Part shown: positions 10,553-21,562 of the stretch, in pieces
How positions within the stretch are numbered: the first letter of the stretch is position 1
How the letters are laid out: each line of letters begins with the position of its first letter
NCBI GenBank assembly: GCA_015501595.1
Contig: JADNRX010000034.1
Span: 62,001 to 126,000, forward strand
Length of the DNA: 64,000 nucleotides
DNA from: Hymenopellis radicata
Taxonomy: Eukaryota > Basidiomycota > Agaricomycetes > Agaricales > Physalacriaceae
Direction of reading: 5' to 3'
Program-made: the position numbers and the translations under genes
The notes under the pieces: model-generated
Seen by the model: only the letters and a program-made list of their open reading frames with translations
Told to the model about the DNA's origin: nothing
Database searches by the model: none

Positions 10553-13500
10553 CTATGTATGTCCATTAGCAGAACCATAAGCTGAAGTAAAAGGTGTATC
10601 TCGTTGTCCATGAAATGCCTGCCATAGTAGCTGAGCGTTATCTTCCAATCCTCCGGTGATAGGATGTGTCGGTTTACTGATGACATTGCCAAGCAGAGCA
10701 AGAAGGTCGTCCCCTATGAACTCATACGCAAAGGGCAGACCTGAGATCCCCTCACCCGAATAGAGCGCGTTGATGTCAAGGGACAATCGAGGTGGTGACG
10801 GATAGCCACTGCGCGATGTCGACGGATGTGGGGGCCCATGGCACCAACATCGCCGGTATCCAACGATAGAGATGTAGAGCGACGGCTAGAACTGGCACTT
10901 TCAGTGAAACGGTGATGAGGATCCATCGATGTCCGCATGTTCGACAACGGCATGCCTTGAACGCCGTCAGACGCATGCTGGAAAGTGGGGACGTCCGAAC
11001 GCAGATCTCCCCATGGTGGATGGCCATTCACACTCGCCCTCACGGGTGTCAGATCAGACGCCGTGTCGGCGCGTTTCCGTTTTCCTTTAGAGGACAAGGG
11101 CTAGAGTAAACATTAAGAACTGGCATACAACGTACTGAGGTACGCACCGCTCTTCATTGTTGGTGAATACCGTCTCCTGGGACGCCTGCAAGTTCTCAAT
11201 CGCGATAGGTCCGCCGTTCAGCTTCATCTTCACCACGACTAAAAGGTCCGATACGATCTCTCTACATCTCTTAGACGCAGGCCATACGTCTTCAAGACCT
11301 TCAAGGATCGATACACATTTCTCTGCGTCGTGAATAATGGCAGAAACAAGTTCTTCGTCATTGACATAGTGTATGCAGCGGAGGAGGACGACTCCGCTTA
11401 ACTATGAAATGTTCAGTAACCCATCAAGGCAACCGGACAATATGAGAATGCATACAGTAATGAACTGGACGGCGAAGGCCATATAGTGGGAGGAAGGTAA
11501 CATCTGATTTTGCGTTAATAACGCCACCAGAGCCTCAACGTGTAGACTTACCTCTTGGGTAATTTCGCCAATACGAATACCTATATACGATTAATAATGC
11601 AAAGGATCTCAAGGTGTACCCTACTCACAAGAACGAGCTGCGCTCATACATTGCCCCAACGAGGTAAGGTCATTAGAAGGAGATGAATCATCTGGTATAA
11701 ATGGACGATCTATAAACGAGTGAGAAATAAAGAAGCAATCAGATATCGAAGACATACGGAGATTGATTATAGAGGAATAATATATGAAGAAGGTTATTAG
11801 GCAGAGTGATAGCATTTGTGGGTTTTGGCGGTCATTCGCGGCGAACCGCACAGCCGGAGGGAGGCCGTTAATCCAAGCTTCAAGCTCTCCGTCTAAGGAG
11901 GCGACCACATCCTGGGTTTCTTCGCTGAAGGGTTCGTCTATTCTTGGGGAGTGCACAAATCGCATGACTTTCCCCGCTATGACGTAGATCTTGAGAAGTC
12001 TGCGCCACCTTCGTTCAAGGTTTGCAGTAACCATAAAAGTGATAACGACTCACGCGATGAAGCCCGTCATATTTGAACTTCCTGGTCGAGGGACGGATCC
12101 TTCTGAAGATGCTAGCAGCTGGGCGTCATCTAATTCTACGGCTAAGTATCTTCATTAGAAAGACGCAAAAGGATATGAAGGTGTTATCTTACGTAGCTCA
12201 ACGTTGCAATCGTCATCATGGGCGCCACTGGGACGTCCGAGGGCCATCGATAGCAGGCGATCCAATGAATACACGCACCACCACACTCGGCGCCTTATTT
12301 CCTTGTCGAGTGCAGACAAATTAGATCTTCTAGAGGACCGCTGAAGAGAAGAAAATCAACATGATGAAATGAGAATGTGCCGGAAGTCTTACATGTAACC
12401 CAAGATCTTGCGCTCTTCGTATGGCCTGCCCAGCATTCAACCAGCCTTGCGCGAGAGCTGTCGAAGATAAGAGAGAAGCCATATCATGGAAGGTGGCAAC
12501 TCACTATTCCAAGAGGCGTTACAGACAGCCAATAATGCCAAACATTGAACCCTATCAACACGCAGTCAGAAGGAGCAAGGCCAACGCCACAACCCGACTT
12601 ACTGCTCAATTTGGGATTCTCCTGTGCACATCCAGAACAACAGTTGCGCTCTCTGGTAATAGCTGTAAATATTTTGAGAACGACGTTTTGTAGGCAACGC
12701 AGATGAACATACTCCATGCCCCCAAAGTCACTTGTGGGAGTAGAACTCTTACTTGAGGCGCTGTGATGCTTCCGCCCAAGGACGCAGGAACCGCAGGCGA
12801 AGACCGAAAACATCAAAGCCAGAAACGCAGTGTCTCTGGAAGGTTTACCGGAATGCTTAGATGCCATGACCTTCATGTACCTCTCAAGAAAGAGGTGCTG
12901 ATGAAGCAGCGGAAACGAATAGTGAACACATTTGAAAAAGATCTCAATCAGTTCGTCACCCTGTTCGGGCGTGGGATAAGGTATATCTTCCGGACGCGGT
13001 CTTTGAAACAGTTAAGGTGAATTAACGAGGGTGACAGATGCAATAGAAACCTACAGCGCTTCCTGCGTCTTGAAATAATGCCCTGGATTGAAGAAGGGCA
13101 AAGTAATATCGACATTCCTCCGACTGGACTGCGACTCTGGAGACGCGTCTGTCGTCGAATCATGCAAGGTCGTCAACGCGTCAACAAGCATATATGTCGA
13201 GGCGCCACCCGTGTATCTACAAATCCAGAGCTCAAAAAACCTAATCTCCGATGCAAGAGTGTCCAGATTGCTTACCGGAGATTTCCATAGCTGTCCTTGG
13301 TGAGATGAGAGAATCTATCGGACCACTGCTCTGGGCCATCAAGCGTCTCATCTTCGACGGGATCCGATATAGAAGTTGGGCTGCCCGAGGCGCCGTTTGT
13401 CGGAAAGCGAGATAGACGCTGGACCGCCGTCGACGGACGGTAGGCTTCAGTCTGATCAGCGTTACGGGGTGGAAAATATTGGGGCTTTGTGGATGGCCCC

Positions 13501-14166
13501 GCCTCTGCGTTTGGCATGGAGAACCTATGTTTCACGTTGGAACAACGACACTCGGCGCCAATGTGAAAAAACTTACGGAAGTTGTGATGCATGTGGATTC
13601 TTTTGGGACCAAGCCTCGAACGCTTGAGTCATTGGGAGCAAGCCCCGGAGGGTTTCTTCCACCTTGGATAGACGAGAGTCGACGGTGTTGGCTTGCCTTT
13701 AGATTGTGGCGTTTCAGTCCAAGCAAGCGTGCAATGGATGAGGACATACTGTCGCGCAAGAGCCGCATTATCGCTGATATCTTTGACTGTAGAATAAGAT
13801 CAGAGATGCCTATAAGAGATTAGACGCGCATACAGCTGCATATCTTGCCCGAGGAGAGACAGTAGGAGCATGGTTCCTGTGCTCGTCAGACCAGAACATA
13901 CAGCAATTGCAGAGCTCACCTGACCGTTGCACTTGACCTACCAAGTTCAGTAATTAGCAAGTGCTATCCAAAGGCTTCATCGTCACACACCTTTCGTTTC
14001 CGACAGACCTCACATGCCCGCCAGACTCGCGCGCGGACATTCAGTTTCCTGATCAACGGTGGTTCAGTATCCGGTTCGGATCCGACGGGTTCACGAACCG
14101 TTCACCCGATGCAGAGCCTTGGGAGCCATTCAAACTGTCCTGAGGGGCGTCTATCGTTTCGCTCAT
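10553..14166 (-). CDS. Zn2Cys6 fungal-specific transcription factor (probable frameshift near C-terminus)
   Basis: A nuclear binuclear-zinc-cluster regulator. After MSETIDAPQDS, a 48-nt intron leads to RACEVCRKRK; an 18-nt exon (13920-13937) adds VKCNGQ; the next exon gives EPCSYCLSSGKIC. The spacing is the canonical C-x2-C-x6-C-x5-C-x2-C-x6-C. A coiled-coil linker SRLSKVEETLRGLLP follows. The middle homology region includes STYMLVDAL, LPFFNPG, FLERYMKVMASKHSG and, at about 11770-12010, GKVMRFVHSPR with DVVASLDGELEAWINGLPP. The C-terminal part has MSSKGKRKRADTAS and LSLDINALYSGEGISGLPFAYEFIGDDLLALLGNV. Between these two, one base seems missing in the GGGGCCC run at 10831-10837; adding it gives a smooth reading. 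Several middle splice sites were not resolved. It probably controls the surrounding catabolic genes, by position only. Confidence 0.85.
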
Positions 14167-14330
14167 GCAGGAGAGCAGCGGAATGAGTCTGTTCGAGTGA
14201 GCGGCTAAGGACAAGTCGAGAACAACCCATTTAGGACATTTACGTCACGGCATGTTCCGCGGATCTCTTCCACGCTTTCGCGTAAGTATTCATTCAGATT
14301 AACCAAAGTCTATTCGACATTTACGGCTAA

Positions 14331-15716
14331 TTACACTTGCTGATTCATGATTACGACCTTGAGATCCTCACCCTTTCGGACCGCCTCCAAGGCCTCTTTA
14401 CTGCGCGATAGAGGGAACACAGCGGTAATCATCGGTTTCAGGTCAATCTTGCCTTGCGCCATCATGTCGATGGCCACTTTGAAGCACCCAGACGTGTACC
14501 GAACGCTGCCCACGACATCTAGCTCCTTCGCCACAATTTGGAATGTCGGAAACGAGTTGACGGCTCTGCCCAGACCAGCTTGTACGTCTGCAAAGTTTCT
14601 TTCAGTTGAGTCTCAAAACCTTAACATGACTTACAAGTTCCGCCAGAGCGCGTGAATGTCATGGCTGCATGCATGCAAGGCTCTGCGCCCGAAGCTTCTA
14701 TGGCAACGTCCACACCCCACGAATCGACCCCGGCGGCATTCAGCGCGTCGGCCTTGAATTGCTCGGCCCATCCAGCATAGTCTTGTCCCTCTGCAGCTTT
14801 GGGCGATACAACGGCGTAATCTGCCCACAGCTTTTTGGCGAAATCGACGCGTTTTTTAGAGATGTCGAACGCGAGGATCTTGGAGACACCATACGCGCGC
14901 GCTGTAGCCATTACCAGGCATCCCAAAGGCCCGCAGCCACTATGCGAATGCTATCCTGAGCTTACGAAACTTCTCCACTTCCCCCACAGACACTCACAAT
15001 ACTGCAATCGTTTGACCGGCCGCAAATTTGGCCCGTTTAGCGAGCTGTGATCACATTAGCGCTGCACCAAAAATGGCGAACTTAGTTGAACCTGTACTGC
15101 GACAGCAAGAGGCTGTATACATCCAGCCTCTTGCCATGTTATCGCATCTGGTATCTTGATAGCAAAATCGGCATCACAGACGTAGTATTGTGCAAGAGCT
15201 GTCCAACGTCAATCATCGGAAGTGCTTGCGCACGATGCACTCACTTCCTTGTGTCGGCGCGAGAGATGCCTGGCGGAAACTACGGCAGACGTTCGTCTTG
15301 CCGGTTTTGCAGTTGTGGCATCTTGGTACGTTGATTGATGTTTAACCGGAAGCTGGTTAACAACTCACTTTCTGCAGTACATGGTGGGTTCTATGGCTAC
15401 TCTGTCTCCCAGCGCGAAGCCCGTTACAGCTGATCCGACCTCGACAATCGTTCCCGCAGATTCGTGTCCAAGGATGAGCGGTTCCGTTATGGGCGTGCCA
15501 ACTCCACCATGGCTGTAATTGTGCAGCTACCCGTCACAGATCAGACGAAACGCCATTGAACAAAACTCTGTAACGCACATCACTACCGCAAATCCCAGTC
15601 GACTCGACTTTTATCATGACATCGTCCTTTCCAACCGCCGATAGAGGCATCTCCCGGATGTCGACAGTATTCGCGCTCAAAAGAACGCATGCTTTGTTGG
15701 AACAGACTTGGACCAT
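14331..15716 (-). CDS. Zinc-dependent medium-chain dehydrogenase, sorbitol/xylitol dehydrogenase type
   Basis: Cytosolic polyol dehydrogenase family, oxidising sorbitol or xylitol to the ketose with NAD+. Motifs: ESTGICGSDV (catalytic-zinc Cys), LILGHESAGTI (zinc His/Glu), the structural-zinc block CRKCHNCKTGKTNVC (C-x2-C-x2-C-x7-C), FAIKIPDAITWQEAGCIQPLAVAVQ, GCGPLGCL (Rossmann glycines) and an end reading VVIMNQQV. Introns of about 45-50 nt join in phase; one splits the structural-zinc block and another lies just after it. The start chosen is the ATG of MVQVCSNKAC. An upstream in-frame ATG at 15806 would add 30 residues with no family similarity. The xylitol/sorbitol preference cannot be resolved. 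It lies head to tail behind the Zn2Cys6 gene on the same strand. Confidence 0.88.
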
Positions 15717-15958
15717 GTTGACTAGCTTCGAATACGCGTAGGATTGGCGAGGAATTGGGCGTTTAAAGACACATTGGACCCCATGGGCTTTATCAATGTC
15801 GTGCACATAATCGCGGATCGAGGACCGACGCGGGTCCTCCGCGGATGCTTGCCGCTCGTTTCATGTCATTGTTCAAAAATCTCTGGACTCGGCACATGCT
15901 AGGACTTAGCAGACTTGCCCCGATGCTGTGCCACCTGCCCGCTCTAGTCGAGAGCGGA
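15717..15958. other. Upstream region of the dehydrogenase gene
   Basis: No gene is supported here. It is the promoter side of the minus-strand dehydrogenase, bounded by the repeat element that starts near 15959. Confidence 0.4.
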
Positions 15959-16505
15959 GCAGAACTGTGATTGGCGAACTGGCGAACGGCGAACGGGCGA
16001 ACCGGCGAACAGTTGGTAACCTAAGGCACTGTGTTGTAGATATTTATGTATGCTATAAACACTCTTACCTGCCATCTGAGAGGTCGTAGTCAACCGTAAG
16101 TTGAGCAGGGCGAGGTCCCAACCATTTCCTAATCGGGTCGGACACGATTGTGCCAAGTTCCCCGCCATGTCGTCGCTTTTTTCACTGGTCAATTGGGTCC
16201 AAGCACGTGTTCTTCAGTGCCCGGCCTTATCTAATGTCTCTCTTGCAGTAGGCGACGCGGGGTGGTGGTAAGAGGTCAAGAATCAAGATGGTGGCCGTCC
16301 CAATTTGGAACGAAGCCCCTACCGATCGCTCGCCTCCTATGACGCGTCACTCTGCTTCGTTCAGGACTTTGGTTGCATTAAAACTACGCAGACAGTAAGT
16401 CTGAGTGTTTACAAAGTAGAGGGATATATATGAACAAGTTTAGCTACTATTGCTCCGTTCGCCCAGAGCGTTCGCCAGTTCGCCGTTCGCCGATCACAGT
16501 TCTGC
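15959..16505. mobile_element. MITE-like element with GGCGAAC-rich terminal inverted repeats
   Basis: The left end reads GCAGAACTGTGAT then repeated GGCGAAC units (15959-16015). The right end is its reverse complement (about 16455-16505). The 547-bp interior has no convincing ORF, fitting a non-autonomous inverted-repeat transposon. The GGCGAAC heptamer is itself tandemly repeated at both ends (about five at left, four at right). I could not identify a target-site duplication. Confidence 0.6.
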
Positions 16506-16923
16506 CCCAATCAGCTCTAGTCACTGCTGCGGAGTCCGCCCACCCGCCATATGACGTCCTCACTACTAGTAGATAGAACTATGATGCGTCAGACAACTTG
16601 GAAGACTCAGCGACACTCGCATCTCTGCATGTTCAACTCAAAGACGCTTCAAATTGATTTCCGCTCAACATTCCCCCGCTCTGGGTGCGGATGGCGCCTA
16701 TTTCATAGTGCGTCACAAGCTCTTACACCGCCACAACGCGACTAGGTTCAAAGATCTGCAGCGAATGCGTAGCAACGGGCACCCAAAAAAATGCTATATA
16801 GCGGATGTCGCAGAGGCAAGCTGCGCAAGAACAACAACTTGAACTCGAGCGATCCATCCAACGCTCATCACACTCACATTCGCAATCACCAAGTACCACT
16901 CAAACCAACCACTCACACAACCT
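16506..16923. other. Upstream region of the Gly/His-rich gene
   Basis: No gene is supported. A TATATA sequence at 16795-16800 lies 124 nt before the start codon of the Gly-rich protein and is a plausible TATA box. Several overlapping short ORFs here have no family features. Confidence 0.4.
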
Positions 16924-17274
16924 ATGGGCGCCTGTTTCGGTCGACCACATGGGGGATATGGTGGATCATACGGAGGGGGCGGAATGGGAATGGGCCCAAT
17001 GGGAGGCGGAGGCCACCACGGCGGTCTAGTTAACGGACTCGTCGGAAATCTTGCCGGTGGCCACCATCACGGCGGAGGCGGCGGCTTTGGCGGGGGCGGA
17101 CCCGGCTTTGGAGGCGGGGGTCATCATCACGGAGGAGGATTTGGTGGTCCTGGAGGTGGCTTTGGAGGAGCGGGAGGCGGTTTCGGAGGTGGGGGACATG
17201 GCGGCGGTTTCGGCGGCCCAGGCGGAGGCTTCGGCGGCGGCCCTGGTGGCGGAGGAGGAGGGCCCCGTTGGTGA
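16924..17274 (+). CDS. Small Gly/His-rich protein
   Basis: A single-exon ORF of 116 codons, about two-thirds glycine, with clusters of histidine (HHGG, GGHHHGG) and phenylalanine in GGGFGG units, ending GGGGGPRW. The N-terminus MGACFGRPHGG fits an N-myristoylation signal (Gly2) with an adjacent Cys4 that could be palmitoylated, so membrane anchoring is possible. There is no secretion signal. The composition resembles plant and fungal glycine-rich proteins and intrinsically disordered metal-binding proteins, but no family is recognised. The reverse strand is also open because the codon pattern is GGN-rich; I prefer this strand for its ATG, TATA box and clean stop. Confidence 0.6.
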   Translation: MGACFGRPHGGYGGSYGGGGMGMGPMGGGGHHGGLVNGLVGNLAGGHHHGGGGGFGGGGPGFGGGGHHHGGGFGGPGGGFGGAGGGFGGGGHGGGFGGPGGGFGGGPGGGGGGPRW

Positions 17275-17462
17275 TCATCGACGCCACATCTCGGACACTG
17301 CTATCTTTACCTTACTTTAGGCATCGCTTACTGTATCATCCATCTCCGTCTGTAGCCATTACATATACCAACACCACTATAATATTCCCGAAAATGCCAC
17401 ACAGAATAGACTAAAACCCAGGAGAAAAGGTATGTACAAGTCCGTCGTGAAATTCAAACTGA

Positions 17463-18271
17463 TCAAGCACTAGCAGCCGGAACAGATATCTGCGTAGAAG
17501 GCTCTGCAGCAGGAGGTCCTGTAGAAGGTTCTGCAGCAGGAGCTTCTGTAGCAGGAGCTTCTGCAACGGGAGACTCGACCGTCTCCCCAGCATGTGGCTG
17601 AATAGCCGGCGCCGATGCAGCGCTTGTCGTTGGAGCCGCAGCAGATCCGGAGGAAACTTCGCTAGCCTGTACTAGATCGTGTGTAGCGGAACGTTCGTGA
17701 TGAATTTGGCTGAGCCGCGCCTCTCTCGCTTCCTATGAAGCAGTTAATTAATGTGGCCAAGATGAAAAGGCACACGAACACGCGTACATTGTGCGCCTTC
17801 TGTGAGGATACAACGCCGTCAACTTCCGCCCTCTTCGCGGCCAAATCTTTCTGCAACTTGGCCTCGCGGTCCTGCTTGAGCTGTGTGGCGCATCGTAAGC
17901 GATGTGCGCAACTTCCAACATGTAAAGAGCCTTACTTTCAAATCCGCTTGCGCGTCGTTGAGCTTTACAGTAGACAGTTCGTGGGCGGCGGTGGCCTTGT
18001 TCAATGTCTCAGCCGCTTTATATTCTTCCTTCTGGCGTTTCGCGAGCATGTGCTGGGCTTTCTGAAGAGCCTGGATAGAAGAGACATTTCAATAAGGCGG
18101 TGGAGAGTAATCCAGGATACTCGCCTTGTGTGCCTTGTCCACCTCTTTCTCGATGGTCTGCAGGTCCTTCAGTTCATGCTTCACGTTCGAGTCCTCTTTC
18201 TTCCCCTCTTTGACGATTTTCTTCTCCGCCTGTTCGAGAGGGGACGGAGACCTGAATAGGGACAGAGGCAT
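17463..18271 (-). CDS. Coiled-coil protein with Ala/Pro/Glu-rich C-terminal repeats
   Basis: Four exons read from MPLSLFRSPSPLEQAEKKIV through a long charged helix (KHELKDLQTIEKEVDKAHK, then QHMLAKRQKEEYKAAETLNKA, then KQDREAKLQKDLAAKRAEV) to EAREARLSQIHHERS. The C-terminal exon is low complexity, with repeated EAPA and AAEPST units, ending SVPAASA. Heptad-like spacing suggests a rod-shaped coiled coil. Introns are canonical when the first one ends at 18064 (CAG). No signal peptide or membrane segment. I recall similar small coiled-coil proteins in other basidiomycetes, some labelled DNA-binding (Ncp1), but cannot verify this; function is unknown. Confidence 0.75.
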
Positions 18272-18625
18272 GGTCGATGTCAGTGGAGAAGCTGTTGGAG
18301 AAGCTTTACGATGGCTTTTAAATGGGTTGTCTTAATTAAACGCGATACCATGACGTCAAGGTCGATCACCTTCAACGCGTCGCGTCCATTGTTAGCCTCC
18401 AGCCACAGTCGTATTACTATGGCATAAGTAAAATAAACACGCGAATGACTGCATGACGCATAATGAACTATATATTGGGTGGTTCAATTGAATTATTCAA
18501 CAGACTATTGTATGCAAAGTGTACGTGAAGTATGCGTCTAACAAGGAATATATGCAATGGAGTGGATGAAGCCAGTCACGTCTCTAAGTAGAATAATACA
18601 CACACACAGAAAAAACCGTAAGTAT
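18272..18625. other. Intergenic, upstream of coiled-coil gene and 3' side of MscS gene
   Basis: About 350 nt with AT-rich patches (18440-18520). No coding signal was seen. Confidence 0.5.
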
Positions 18626-21562
18626 TTAACCGTCCATCCCGCGGAGAATCGCCTTGCGGCTCTTGCTCTTGCGCTGCCTGATATTGACTCCCGGTCTTGT
18701 AGCCACAGGCGGCAGGAACCCAAGCGTCGGCTTCATAGGCGCAGTAGCGAGGTGTTCACGTGAGGCAGCAGCCTCCTCTCCCATCCCGCCGTCATCAAGC
18801 CCGGGCGATGGAGGAACGAACGTCATCGTCTCCGCATCACCATACACGATAGGCATAGGCGACTCGTATCCGACGATTCCCAGCTGTCGGCAGTAAAATT
18901 GCACTGCTGCGTGGAATGCAGTTTTGCGAGCGCAGCGCAGACCCCAGTCCTGCCAAGTACTGAAAAAGGATGAGCAAAACCGGAGCGACGCTACGGGGAA
19001 GCCAGACATACCCGTTATGCAGGCAACCTATCGTTATCTCGAGGTAGCGCTGGTACTCTATATTTTGCAGGACGACCGAGGTCGCAGGCTCGAACCAACG
19101 GTTCTCCTCTGTGCAAAGCCATTCGTTCATACAACGTTCAAGCTCGTCAAGCTTCTCCAAAGGCGTCGACCAGTCGATCTGAATGGTGCAGTTTTCAAAC
19201 ATTTTCTAGTTGGGAATAAATAAAAGGTTCAAGGAGGACAATAAGGACTCACAGCGCTTCGGCGGACGTTGGTACTGAAATGAATCAGAAACAAATAGGT
19301 AAACCAAGGCAGCCATACTCACATGAACTTGGTAAATAGCTGACTGTTAAAGTAGTACGTTTCCGTTCCGTCTACACGTGTAAAGACCGTCGCGAACAAT
19401 CCCATCTTCTTCACGACCAAATTTTCATCTGACGCGACAGTCAGCGAGCTGGAAAACAAGAAGGAAAGAGACCTACTATCAATGAAACAGCGGTCGCCGG
19501 TATCAAATGGACTGAGAAGCAAAATCAGTTTGACTCGAACAGAGTGTAAAGAGCACGTACTGGGTAACAAACAAGAACATAATAGCATCAAAAGCATCAG
19601 CAGCAGCACCCTTGAAGATAAAGCTGGCCGCGATACCAATGGTATACACACTCGTCAAGCTATCTCCAACGTTGACGCCAAATACGCTTAGACTGATGAA
19701 GAACAGAACGACGAGAGCAAAGAACAGAAGAATATGATCGAGGGTCTTCAATGCAGCACCGACATCACGCATAGAACGCGCGAGGAAGCGCCGCTCTTTA
19801 TATACCTTGACAAGGGTGGATTTAACCTCCCCACGAGATATATCCCCGTTATTGTCCGCGTCAAAGACGCGGAACGCGCTTTCAGCAAGGTCATGCGTCG
19901 GAAAAGCGGGATAGAAATCGGACGGCAAGAGGTACGACCGCCCAGCATTATGCGGCCGAAACTTGTAGTAAATGCTCCTCGCCAAATGCTTCGCCTCGTC
20001 GACCGTCCCGACGCCACCACTCAGAATCCCCGCGGTCTTCTCATTCGCGCCCTCGCCCTTGATATTGCGAGCATCGTGCAGGACAGCAGACTTGAGCACC
20101 TTGGCAGCCTGCGCGATAGTCTCGCCGGCGTGCATACTGGACTCGTCGGAACTGTGACGCGAGATGGGCGGGTAATGATGCAGACCCGCTGGGGTCATAG
20201 GCTCCGATCCATTATCGGAGCTCATCACACCCATCTCAGCCGCTTCCATCGTAGCAATGGACGACTTGCGAGACTTGGAATTGAACCACCCAGACGACGC
20301 GCGTTTGCCTTTGCCCTTCTTCCGCCCAGCGACCATAGTGCGATCCGCGTCTTCGGTATCACCCATAGTTCCCTCATCAGGCGTCCGCGTCCCCCAGTCA
20401 AACTGGTTCTTCTCCGTCAAGGGCGTTCCAAAGATGGGAGTGCGATGACCGGAGCGCAGGCCGGAGCGAGAGACCGCCTTGGGGCGATAGTCCCGCAGCT
20501 TTTCGATGACAGGGAGTGCCTCGGAGATGGCGTCAATACGGTCCTTGAAAGCCGTGCGATGGAACGCGAATGCAATTGCGTGCGAGAGCATCCTTTGCGC
20601 GCAGACGACAAGCGCGAGGAAGAACAGGAATTGGATGACCTGGGAAACGCGCTCTGTGTACGGGGCGCGACTTGCATCGTTGTCGGAAGTGTCGAACAGG
20701 TTGAATATGTGGCCGAATATGATCTCCCAGCTCACCCAGCCACTGGCCGCATACAACAGGGGTTTAAACGTGTTCTTGACCGAGCCGTAGAGTTCGAGAC
20801 GCGACTTGACGACCTCAGAGACGTGTCCCCAGGCGGCCATGATGAGAAAACGAATGACGGTGGGTACGAGATCGACAATGAGCGCGAGATACCAGGAGAC
20901 GAGGAGGTTGGCCGCTGCCCAGAAGAGCCAAGCCTGCACATTTTGTTTCACCAAGAGACGGTGCTCAGTGGGATTCTTCTTGTACCAGTAGAAATGTATG
21001 AGTACGCCAGGCGTGATCAGGACTCCGGCAAGAAAAGTGGACCCAATAAGCGAGGAGAAGAGCAGGGTGATCACTCTAAAAACAGACTGTGAGCTCCACT
21101 GACCCATCACGCGTACCCGACTCACCGCTTGAATGTCCACCGTTTTTCCTTCTGCTTCACACCCATCTGCTGCTCAAACTTGGCTTCCTCTTCGCCTAGA
21201 TCTTCTTCACCGCTCCAGTCGTAGTTGTCATCACCATACTCGTCGTCCGTCCCTGCTAGAGACGCGGGCCGCGAGGAAGTGGGCTCGTCGTAATGGCCAA
21301 CAAAAGTCGGCGTCTTGACTTGCTCCGGATAATGCACTGACGGCTTCTGTCTCTCGTCTCTGGGTCCACAACCAATCTCTACAATGTCCTCTCCCATGTT
21401 TACTTGTGACCGGTATGCTGGACTTGGCGGATACTGGTCTACGTCCTGGGGCTGCACAAACAGGGTCTGATCAAGATTGGAGGTGCTGGCCTCCGGCCTA
21501 TATGGCGGCGAAGCAGGGTGCAGCTCCTCTTGGGACGTGGAAAGGAAGCGGTCGGGCTGCAT
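18626..21562 (-). CDS. MscS-type mechanosensitive ion channel with EF-hand (Msy1-like)
   Basis: A membrane channel related to S. pombe Msy1/Msy2, which sit in the ER membrane and regulate calcium during hypo-osmotic shock. Exon 1 (21562 to about 21125) encodes an acidic, Pro/Ser-rich cytosolic N-terminus. The long second exon carries several hydrophobic helices (VITLLFSSLIGSTFLAGVL, FWAAANLLVSWYLALIVDL, VIQFLFFLALVVCAQRM), an EF-hand loop FDADNNGDISRGE, then the MscS core FALVVLFFISLSVFGVNVG and ASFIFKGAAADAFDAIMFLFV. Short exons follow (PFDTGDRCFIDS, NLVVKKMGLFATVFTRVDG, then a cytosolic beta domain), ending RKAILRGMDG. The order N-terminal helices, EF-hand, MscS is diagnostic. A 452-codon open frame on the other strand is a shadow. 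Confidence 0.93.

Noticed and set aside
15534..15806. Longer dehydrogenase start at 15806
   Set aside because: The extra 30 residues have no family similarity. The internal ATG at 15716 gives the normal N-terminus.
17030..17287. Arg/Leu-rich ORF on the minus strand over the Gly-rich gene
   Set aside because: It is the complement of GGN-rich codons, without its own promoter or start context. The plus-strand ORF is preferred.
18064..18124. GC-AG intron in the coiled-coil gene
   Set aside because: A canonical GT donor two codons later with a CAG acceptor at the next site keeps the frame, so no unusual splice is needed.
19734..21092. 452-codon ORF on the plus strand
   Set aside because: It is antisense to the well-supported MscS channel gene, has no motif, and results from codon bias on the other strand.
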